From: JBGPYM01 sp041493205
GTDB taxonomy: Bacteria; Bacteroidota; Ignavibacteria; UBA10030; UBA6906
Length of the DNA: 12,688 bases
Assembly: GCA_041493205.1 (NCBI GenBank)
Contig: JBGPYM010000070.1
Span: forward strand, 1 to 12,688
Direction: 5' to 3'
A program made the position numbers and the translations under genes. The notes beneath the pieces were generated by a model. It was given only the letters and a program-made list of their open reading frames with translations, did not search any database and was not told the DNA's origin. Shown one piece after another: positions 8,101 to 12,688 of the stretch; position 1 is the first letter of the stretch, and every line of letters begins with the position of its first letter.

Positions 8101-10821
8101 GCCGATCTGCGAAAGACCGAGGGAGAGATCCCTGCCAACTGCCCGTATGTGGCTGCGCTTCGAAATCCGTCCCCGCCGCGGAATAATACCGTCGATGACC
8201 GGAAGAAGAGAGGGGAGAGCGATGGTGGCAAGCACGAAGCCGCTCCATACTGCCGCAGACGCGAACGGAAGTGTCCATCCACACACCAGGGCAAGCACGC
8301 AGGCCGGCGCCGACAATGATCGGCGCAAATTGTCCGTCATTTTCCAGCGGCCGGTGAGCGGGATTGCCCGCCGGGCGTGCGGGCCCGTGATGGCCCGGCC
8401 ATGCCCGAAGATCCATGGGAGCAACTGCCAGTCGCCGCGCGCCCATCGATGCTGCCGGGCCGCGGCCACGTCGTAACGCGATGGAAATTCTTCGACAACC
8501 TCGATGTCGGAAACAAGGCCCGACCCGGCGAATATCCCCTCGAGGAGATCGTGGCTGAGGACCGTGTTTTCGGGGATGCGTCCACGAAGGGCCGCTTCAA
8601 AAACATCTACATCGTAAATCCCCTTCCCGCTGTATGACCCTTCCCCGAACAGGTCCTGATACACGTCGGAAACGACAAACGCGTACGGATCGATCCCGCC
8701 CGGACCGGAAAAGATCCGCTGAAAGAACGAACCGGCACGACCCGTCGACAATGCCGGGGTGACCCGCGGCTGCAGCACGGCATACCCCTCTGTCACACGG
8801 CCGCTCCGCGGATCGATGGCAGTCCGGTTGAGCGGGTGAGCCATCTTTCCCACCAGGCGCCTGGCAGCTCCGCGCGGAAGTCGCGTATCGGCGTCGAGTG
8901 TGATCACGAACCGGACTCCCGGTGGTACACGGGACGGTGCAGGGGATGAACGGGCGTCGGGTTTGAGGAAACTGGTGTCGGTTGCTCCCCGCAGCAAGCG
9001 GTTCAGCTCGTGCAGTTTGCCGCGTTTGCGTTCCCACCCCATCCACGTCCCCTCCCCCTCGTTCCAGCGCCGCCGCCGGTGAAGAAGAAGAAATCGTTCA
9101 TCGACTCCGGCCTCTGCATGGCGTTGATTCAGGCGCTCGATGCCCTCAGCCGCAGCGGCCAGAAGCTCCCTGTCTCCCTCCGCACACTCCGTAGGGGAGT
9201 CGGTCCAATCGGAGAGAATCGCAAAGCGGAGATCGCCTCCCTGATTTGCCAGATAGTGCACTTCAAGCCGCTCAATCTGCTCGGCGATATCCTCGCGTGT
9301 TGTCAGAAGGGTGGGGACAACGACCAGCGTCCGCAGTTCCGTCGGCACGCCGGCGCGGAGCGCAAGCCCGGGGAGCGCCTTCGGGCCGAACCGGTTCGTG
9401 ATCCAGTGGTTCACGAGCGCCACGGCGACGTCCGACAGGGGAAGTATGGCGAGAAGGGTGAGGAAGAAGAGATCGTATCCCGCGACGCCGGCCTTCACGA
9501 CCCCGAGTAACGGCAGGCCAAGTATGAACGCGCCGACAATCCCGATCGTAGCAAGATAGCCCGCCATCCCCGTACCCGCCGCGGCACGATTGAACCGCAT
9601 CCTGAGCGGCACGAGAAATGCGATTTCCTTCTCAAACGCCAGGCGGCCTCTGGAGAGCAGGTAATATCCGGGATCCCGGTGAGGGGCGCCCCGTTCTGTG
9701 CGTGGCGCGGCGAGTGCTTTTTGAATCGCACTCCGGGCGACTTCCAGTTCTGTCTTTGATGATCCCCGGGAAAGCTCCTCTATCGCGTGCCGGTAGCTGT
9801 CCCGGGTCATGAAATCCATTGCGGCGAAATAACTGTGCGCCCGCAATTCTTCATCGACCAGGCTCACACTCTCGAAGAACTTCGTCCAATCGACGGCGGA
9901 CATCAGGCGCATGCTCGTGATGACATTGCGGACGGTGACACTCATCGCGCCTTGAAACTGATGTTCTTCGCTGACGATCTTCTCGGACGTGGTTCCTTGT
10001 GCGGCCAGACGCTCATCCAGCCAGCGGAGCGCCGGCGTGACGGCCGGATCCTGATCACGCAATCGTTGGACGAGCTGGACCGCGAACGCTGTCGGCAGGC
10101 GTATGCCCGAGTACCGCCGGAGGGCGCTTGCCCGTGCATCCGCATCGCGGACGCCATCTCCCAGCAAACGGTCGGCCACGCTGTTGGCCTCCTGACGCTC
10201 TGCGCGGCTTGTGACGATGCCTTGCGCGGACCGGCGCAGGTTCTCCACGAGGACGATGCGTAACGTGATGGCCACCGCCCAGAGTTCTCCGATGGTGAGC
10301 GGCTGTACGCGCTGGTAGGCGCGGACAAACCGGCTCAGTGCCTCAAAATCAAACCGGCTGTCCGTATGCGCGACGAATGCCCACGCGATCCCGAACACGC
10401 GCGGATATCCCTCGAGCGGGCCTTCTGAGAGCTTGGGGAGTTGACGGTAGTATCCGCGCGGAAGATCGTCGTGAATCTCGCGGATCTGCTCATCCACGAC
10501 GTGGAAGTTGTCGACCAGCCACTCCGCCGCCGGCATGATGACCTGCTCCTCGGTGACGGCTTTGGCTATTGCCCGGTACGCCTGGAGCAGGACACGGCCG
10601 TTGTCTTCGAGCCGTGCCACAAGCGGATGGCCTGCTGCGGGTTTCGCCGTGACTCGTTGGGCAGCTGCAAGACTCTCTGCATGCTGCTCGAGCCGCTCGA
10701 CGCTGAACAGTTCGCTCCGGATCGGTTGTTCGGTATTCTGAGGGGACTCCCCCCGCGGTCGCCCGAAGGCGCGATACACGGCATGCATCACTTCTGGGTT
10801 TCTCCTCGCGTGTGAAAACAT
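2107..10821 (-). CDS. ndvB: Cyclic beta-1,2-glucan synthase (NdvB/ChvB/Cgs), full length
   Basis: An inner-membrane enzyme that uses UDP-glucose to initiate, extend, trim and cyclise beta-1,2-glucan. At 2,904 residues it matches the usual family size (about 2,800-2,900). Parts in order: N-terminal domain with AEWLVDNFH (near 100) and DDLPRGYYRQLPKL; membrane pair near 420-442 and 449-470; GT84 transferase about 490-830 with D643-A-D645, HDLLEG at 757-762 and RQHRWARGDWQ from 789; more membrane segments near 838-881, 900-930 and 965-1003; glycoamylase-like domain (PF10091 type) about 1375-1560 with WGVSES at 1416 and YMAHHQGM at 1511; two Glyco_transf_36-type modules starting near 1586 and 2090; GH94 catalytic domain from about 2393, with D2569-W-N-D2572, the usual site of the catalytic Asp. 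GH94 phosphorolysis is known to set chain length in Brucella Cgs. No frameshift is seen. The start is ambiguous: the 10821 ATG lacks a clear ribosome binding site, while AGGAG lies 13 bases before the ATG at 10788. Confidence 0.96.
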   Translation of the reverse strand: MFSHARRNPEVMHAVYRAFGRPRGESPQNTEQPIRSELFSVERLEQHAESLAAAQRVTAKPAAGHPLVARLEDNGRVLLQAYRAIAKAVTEEQVIMPAAEWLVDNFHVVDEQIREIHDDLPRGYYRQLPKLSEGPLEGYPRVFGIAWAFVAHTDSRFDFEALSRFVRAYQRVQPLTIGELWAVAITLRIVLVENLRRSAQGIVTSRAERQEANSVADRLLGDGVRDADARASALRRYSGIRLPTAFAVQLVQRLRDQDPAVTPALRWLDERLAAQGTTSEKIVSEEHQFQGAMSVTVRNVITSMRLMSAVDWTKFFESVSLVDEELRAHSYFAAMDFMTRDSYRHAIEELSRGSSKTELEVARSAIQKALAAPRTERGAPHRDPGYYLLSRGRLAFEKEIAFLVPLRMRFNRAAAGTGMAGYLATIGIVGAFILGLPLLGVVKAGVAGYDLFFLTLLAILPLSDVAVALVNHWITNRFGPKALPGLALRAGVPTELRTLVVVPTLLTTREDIAEQIERLEVHYLANQGGDLRFAILSDWTDSPTECAEGDRELLAAAAEGIERLNQRHAEAGVDERFLLLHRRRRWNEGEGTWMGWERKRGKLHELNRLLRGATDTSFLKPDARSSPAPSRVPPGVRFVITLDADTRLPRGAARRLVGKMAHPLNRTAIDPRSGRVTEGYAVLQPRVTPALSTGRAGSFFQRIFSGPGGIDPYAFVVSDVYQDLFGEGSYSGKGIYDVDVFEAALRGRIPENTVLSHDLLEGIFAGSGLVSDIEVVEEFPSRYDVAAARQHRWARGDWQLLPWIFGHGRAITGPHARRAIPLTGRWKMTDNLRRSLSAPACVLALVCGWTLPFASAAVWSGFVLATIALPSLLPVIDGIIPRRGRISKRSHIRAVGRDLSLGLSQIGFHVALLPHQAWLMGDAIVRTLCRLAFSRRHMLEWVTAAQAKFGLPLTITGFYRRMAGGVGLAVAIGIIVLYAPQDNWLTAAPFVVLWLLSPFVAQWTSRPQAFDAPAPLSAPDAQSLRLIARRTWRFFETHVTPIEHNLPPDNFQEEPTPTVAHRTSPTNLGLYLLSTVAANDFGWLGIHDTVERLEATLTAMNSLERYRGHFYNWYDTRDLRPLDPKYVSSVDSGNLAGHLIALSNACSEMIRHSLPGPDWTAGIADALLLVRDSLRAFSDDQHTDSTGRHRLAETIEAMFSSLRDVPTTPAGIVRTMEELEGHSNALVLRARALTGERSGEAGELLHWAEAAHASIRSHARDVALLEPRSDPAAAAEACRLLAHRLSALGETSMKMFKAMEFGFLFDEARHLLSIGYRVAEGTLDPDCYDLLASEARLASFVAIAKGEVPVRNWFQLGRSLTPVDRGSALISWSGSMFEYLMPSLVMRAPAESLLGQTNRFVVRRQIRNGRELGIPWGVSESAYNVRDLEFTYQYSNFGIPGLGLKRGLSEDAVIAPYATALAAMVDPTAAVENYARLAGAGGRGTFGFYEALDYTPARLPEGEPVAIIRTYMAHHQGMTVVAIDNALHDGLMRTRFHAEPIIQATELLLQERTPRDVAVIRPRAEEVSAAANVRELIPPMYRRFHSPHERFPRTHILSNGRYAVMVTGAGSGYSRWKDLAVTRWREDVTCDGWGSYIFLRDTRSGDVWSAGYQPTGAEPATYEVEFSEDRVEIARRDGTIATALEIAVSPESDAEVRRVSISNIGGRAREIEVTSYAEVVLAHPAADMSSPPFSKLFVATEYVDDIGALLATRRRRSPEEPELWAAHLAVIEGTLVSEVRYESDRARFLGRGHQIKSPIVMEEGASLSNTAGITLDPIFSIQCRLLIPPETTVRVAFWTMVAPSRKEVLDLADKHLAPTAFERAVSLSWTQAQVQLHHLGVSSDEAHLFQQLAGAVLYSNPLLRPPSEVLKRNESGQAALWAHRISGDLPIVLVRIDAPEDLEIVRQLLRAHEYWRMKLLAVDIVILNEQPQSYSSDLQGALETVLRTNESQLRPQIHGMASQGNIFLIRADLVSLDVRLVLQSAARAILLSHRGTLAEQLNPPEAVVPMLSQRLLSLPLNAGAWVKDKLTAARDDNAPGAAVDPAEPLEFPNGLGGFSADGREYVTTLRGTQQTPAPWINVIANPAFGFQVSVEGAGSTWSMNSRENQITPRSNDPVGDTPGEIFYVRDEQSGILWSPTPLPIREENGQYEARHGQGYSRFEHTAHGITLELTVFVPPADSIKISRLKIRNNSRRNRRLSITAYLEWVLAPSREASVPFVWTEIDPMTGAMFARNPWRTEFRNRVAFADLGGGQMSWTGDRKEFLGRHGTLDHPAALAERGPLSDRVGAGLDPCCAMQTLVELSPKGQTEIIHFLGEAATSAEAQALVLRYRTTDLDSVFRAVTSFWNRTLGTVKVKTPDRSMDILLNRWLLYQTIACRVWARSAFYQSSGAYGFRDQIQDGMALAVSKPGLTREHLLRAAGRQFVEGDFQHWWLPSSGRGVRTRVSDDQVWLPYAVAQYVGVTNDRAVLDEPVAYLEGPALRPGEQDSFFQPMVSSTHATLYEHCARALDRSLPVGVHGLPLIGTGDWNDGMNTVGAGGRGESVWLGWFLHATLAQFAPLAAARGEDVRAVSWLQHAETLRGCLESNAWDGDWYLRGYYDDGTALGSAASEECRIDSIAQSWSVISKAADPAHAARAMASVKELLVRRGDGVVLLFTPPFDRTSLEPGYIKGYPPGIRENGGQYTHGALWSAIAFAMLGDGDTAAEIFSLLNPINRSGSRDAVDRYRVEPYVVSADVYTKSPHTGRGGWTWYTGSAGWMYRAGLEWILGFRVQGATLFLNPCIPRTWPGFEIGYAYRSARYDIAFENPDGVSRGIKSWTLDGVMQPLAAAGSPAGISLADDGATHHVRVTLGIPGHSAQKTD

Positions 10822-10824
10822 CGT

Positions 10825-12216
10825 TCACAACCCGACGACATCCCGCACACCGCTCCGGAGTGCAAACCACGAGAATTGCAGGAACGAATCGTCCCGCTTC
10901 CGTGCGTATTTCACATTGCCGGCCCGTAACGACCCCGATTTGTCCGGCACATTGGTCCCGTGGATCGTGAAGGTGTTCGCAATGAACGAGGCGACAGCGT
11001 CGGGAATGCCTTTTTCGCTTCCCGTCTGCCTGTTGATGGCTGCAAGGGTAAAATCCCTGTACACGGCCCGCACGCTCCCGCTGGCGCATCCTGACGCAAC
11101 GTTGATCTCGAACGCAGCCTCCTGAAGCACACCGGACTTGATACGCACCTGTTCGGCTGTCTCAAGGAATACGTCGAGGGCACACAGATCCATGCCGCTC
11201 AGCGATCCGGAGTAATGAAAGGTGGGTTCCCCCGATGCGATTGGAATTGACATCCGAAGCGCCAGTGTCCCGGCCTCCATGAACTTCCCTTCTGCACGGA
11301 TGACCAGAAGGGCAGCCGGGTCGCCATGATTGGCAATTCCCTCCACCAGCATGTGCAGACTGTCAACCGTTATCAGGGCGGCCCGCGCGCCGACCGCAAA
11401 CCGTTCCCCGTATTTCACCCGCCCGTTCATAACATTCAAACTGTCGACCTGCAAGACCGCCGCAATCCCCGCAAGGAGTTCGTTCGGCCAGGGCGGACTC
11501 GTGGAGTCGTCTCGACGGGGCTTGTCCTTGTTGACCAGGACATCGAAGAAGGGATCGTCGATCCGGGCGGAGAGGGCACGGTACGCGTCCCCCCGGAGCA
11601 ATGCGAGACAGTCCACCCCTCGTGCGCTTGCACGCGGAACGACAAGGCGAATCCGGGTCTTTCTGACTCTGCTCCCCGCGAAAAACAGCTCATCGTCGCC
11701 CGGAGGGTTGAGCGTCAGGGCCTCGACGCTCGCCTCCGAATCGGGCACCGAGACATGCAGAAGCCCGCACCGGATCTCGTACTCTTTCAACGGGAAGCGG
11801 AATACGATGCCCTGGACGGTGACCACTGCGTTACGAAAGTCATCGGGCCCCGGAATTCCCGGCCGGAGAAATTGCATCCGGCCCATCCCGCTCACGGAGA
11901 ACCCGGCAACCGTGCATGTAACAGTGGAATCGGTCGCCGCGAGCAGAACCGAATCGCATCGCACCTGGTTCGTCCAGATGCTGTAATGCATGCCGCCGAT
12001 GCGAAGTGCATACGCCGGGTAGGCTTCCCCAAAGGCCGCGATCACGCGTCCTTTCAGGAAACTGTTGGCGACGAAATCCGGCACGAACGCGAGCAACGCG
12101 CCTGCGAGTACAACCACGATGCCGATCGACACAGCTGCATGGGTCGGACTTCTCCACAGGAAGCGATACTTTCCGGGAGCCGGCCGGTCAGGACTTCTTG
12201 ACAAGCCGGATTGCAT
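10825..12216 (-). CDS. Membrane-anchored AsmA/DUF748-like envelope protein
   Basis: A 463-residue protein with a short cytoplasmic N-terminus, one membrane segment (about residues 26-45, AVSIGIVVVLAGALLAF) and a long periplasmic region rich in beta strands. The segment after the anchor, GEAYPAYALRIGGMHYSIWT (about 63-82), followed by repeated strand patterns such as VTCTVAGFSVSGMGRMQFL and DSLNVMNGRVKYGERFAV, resembles AsmA/DUF748-type proteins. These form beta-rich periplasmic structures linked to outer-membrane assembly or lipid movement. The length is short for the family. The ATG at 12216 has no ribosome binding site and lies 29 bases inside the upstream gene, which suggests translational coupling. 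It ends three bases before ndvB, so a joint role with cyclic glucan synthesis or envelope homeostasis is likely by position. The family call is from pattern only; no enzyme motif is seen. Confidence 0.7.
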   Translation of the reverse strand: MQSGLSRSPDRPAPGKYRFLWRSPTHAAVSIGIVVVLAGALLAFVPDFVANSFLKGRVIAAFGEAYPAYALRIGGMHYSIWTNQVRCDSVLLAATDSTVTCTVAGFSVSGMGRMQFLRPGIPGPDDFRNAVVTVQGIVFRFPLKEYEIRCGLLHVSVPDSEASVEALTLNPPGDDELFFAGSRVRKTRIRLVVPRASARGVDCLALLRGDAYRALSARIDDPFFDVLVNKDKPRRDDSTSPPWPNELLAGIAAVLQVDSLNVMNGRVKYGERFAVGARAALITVDSLHMLVEGIANHGDPAALLVIRAEGKFMEAGTLALRMSIPIASGEPTFHYSGSLSGMDLCALDVFLETAEQVRIKSGVLQEAAFEINVASGCASGSVRAVYRDFTLAAINRQTGSEKGIPDAVASFIANTFTIHGTNVPDKSGSLRAGNVKYARKRDDSFLQFSWFALRSGVRDVVGL

Positions 12217-12439
12217 ACAGAAGGAGAAGCGCGCCGACGATGGACGCTACCAGCAATCCGAGTATTCCTCCCCAGGATATGCCGAGCACCCCAAACACCC
12301 AGGTGCCAATAAAGGAGCCGATCACGCCGCAGATCAAATCTCCGATCAGGCCGTACCCGGAACCCTTCATGATTTTGCCGGCCAGAAAACCGGCCACGAT
12401 GCCGATGATGAGGAATATCAAAAGGTTTTCTGTGCTCAT
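12188..12439 (-). CDS. GlsB/YeaQ/YmgE family small membrane protein (transglycosylase-associated)
   Basis: An 83-residue protein almost entirely membrane-embedded, with three segments at about residues 5-20, 31-50 and 57-77. The family pattern is strong: GIVAGFLAGKIMKGSGYGLI, then GDLICGVIGSFIGTWVFGVLG, and a closing hydrophobic stretch with LLVASIVGALLLLYAIRLVKK. Glycines at regular spacing suggest tightly packed helices. The name 'transglycosylase-associated' (PF04226) is historical; the molecular role is unclear, and several members are induced by stress. The start is supported by GGGAGAAG upstream of the ATG at 12439. The stop overlaps the AsmA-like gene by 29 bases, and both precede ndvB, which fits an osmotic or envelope-stress group. 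Confidence 0.92.
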   Translation of the reverse strand: MSTENLLIFLIIGIVAGFLAGKIMKGSGYGLIGDLICGVIGSFIGTWVFGVLGISWGGILGLLVASIVGALLLLYAIRLVKKS

Positions 12440-12470
12440 GATTTAACTTCTCCCGTTGTGGTGTTGACCG

Positions 12471-12688
12471 CTATTTCTTCTCATGTTTGTTGCCGCGGCC
12501 GTTATCGTTTCCGCGACGATTGTCATTACCGCGATTGTGCTTCTGTTGCTGGACCCAGTGGTCGTGCTCCGGGTGGTTTCTGTTTGCATAATAGCGCTCG
12601 TCACGGCTGTCACGGATTGGCTCCTGATCGTGACGCCCCTTAAAGGACTGATACTTTTCCCGGTACAATTGGTGGTTCCGGTACGGTG
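12471..12688 (-). CDS. Basic, Asn/Gly/His-rich low-complexity protein, 5' end beyond window
   Basis: The frame is open from the right edge to a TAG at 12473-12471, giving at least 71 residues. No ATG is present in the visible part; a TTG at 12668 is the only early start codon and is unlikely to be the true start, because the upstream residues (PYRNHQLYREKYQ) are of the same composition. The protein is very rich in Arg, Lys, His, Asn, Asp and Gln with almost no hydrophobic residues, and ends in a degenerate RGNDN repeat and a lysine tail. Such proteins are often exported, with a signal peptide that would lie off the window. No family is recognised. It is 31 bases upstream of the GlsB-like gene and probably shares its transcript. 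That it is coding is supported by codon composition and placement only. Confidence 0.6.
   Translation of the reverse strand, partial: PYRNHQLYREKYQSFKGRHDQEPIRDSRDERYYANRNHPEHDHWVQQQKHNRGNDNRRGNDNGRGNKHEKK
12480..12533 (-). repeat. Three imperfect 18-base tandem repeats coding RGNDNR-type hexapeptides
   Basis: Reading on the minus strand, three 18-base units encode RGNDNR (12533-12516), RGNDNG (12515-12498) and RGNKHE (12497-12480). The units differ at several third positions, so the repeat is kept at protein level rather than being a fresh DNA duplication. It forms the C-terminal tail of the edge protein. Confidence 0.7.

Noticed and set aside
8440..8454. Apparent loss of the QxxRW glycosyltransferase motif in NdvB (RQHRW instead)
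   Set aside because: The GT84 cyclic glucan synthases, as I recall them, carry RxxRWxRGDWQ at this place, so it is a family feature rather than a defect. An alignment would confirm this.
11326..12201. A 291-codon plus-strand open frame opposite the AsmA-like gene
   Set aside because: It lies wholly antisense to a gene with a signal anchor and family-like pattern; its translation is low in hydrophobic core and full of Arg, His and Pro, as expected of a GC-rich shadow frame.
1..12688. CRISPR arrays, tRNA or rRNA genes, insertion sequences, phage or defence genes
   Set aside because: No regularly spaced repeats, no transposase or integrase-like protein, and no RNA gene sequence were recognised on either strand.

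Overview
The window reads as ordinary bacterial chromosome of moderately high GC. The gene set (cyclic beta-glucan synthase, an AsmA/DUF748-like protein, an outer-membrane barrel with a signal peptide, a GlsB/YeaQ-type membrane protein) points to a Gram-negative, double-membraned organism. The barrel has a GEPTGISAK segment of a kind I associate from memory with the Ignavibacteria/Chlorobi side of Bacteroidota. That lineage guess is weak and rests on no search.

Layout, left to right. Positions 1-146 hold the 5' end of a PPK2-type polyphosphate kinase on the minus strand, cut by the window edge. A 277-base divergent spacer follows. Two small plus-strand genes come next: a PhnB-like VOC protein (424-885) and a dimeric alpha-beta-barrel protein (919-1221). 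A GC-rich stem at 1255-1276 separates them from a long run of minus-strand genes. In the order of transcription (right to left) that run is: a basic, Asn/Gly-rich protein entering from the right edge (12688-12471), a GlsB/YeaQ/YmgE-family membrane protein (12439-12188), an AsmA/DUF748-like protein (12216-10825), a 2,904-residue cyclic beta-1,2-glucan synthase NdvB (10821-2107), an outer-membrane beta-barrel protein (2014-1517) and a 65-residue protein of unknown function (1480-1283).

The centre of the window is ndvB, which fills about two thirds of it. All expected parts are present in one frame: N-terminal domain, GT84 transferase, paired membrane segments, glycoamylase-like domain, and a GH94 phosphorylase domain with a GDWND motif. 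The product should be a periplasmic cyclic glucan used in osmoadaptation and envelope function. The AsmA-like gene ends three bases before ndvB, and the GlsB-like gene overlaps the AsmA-like gene by 29 bases, so these three look co-transcribed as an envelope module. The barrel gene lies 92 bases downstream of ndvB with its own strong ribosome binding site; it may have its own promoter.

No mobile element, CRISPR array, tRNA or rRNA was recognised. I do not see a clearly new biological system. The most worthwhile lead is the coupling of an AsmA-like envelope protein to a complete cyclic glucan synthase outside the classical rhizobial ndvA/ndvB setting.
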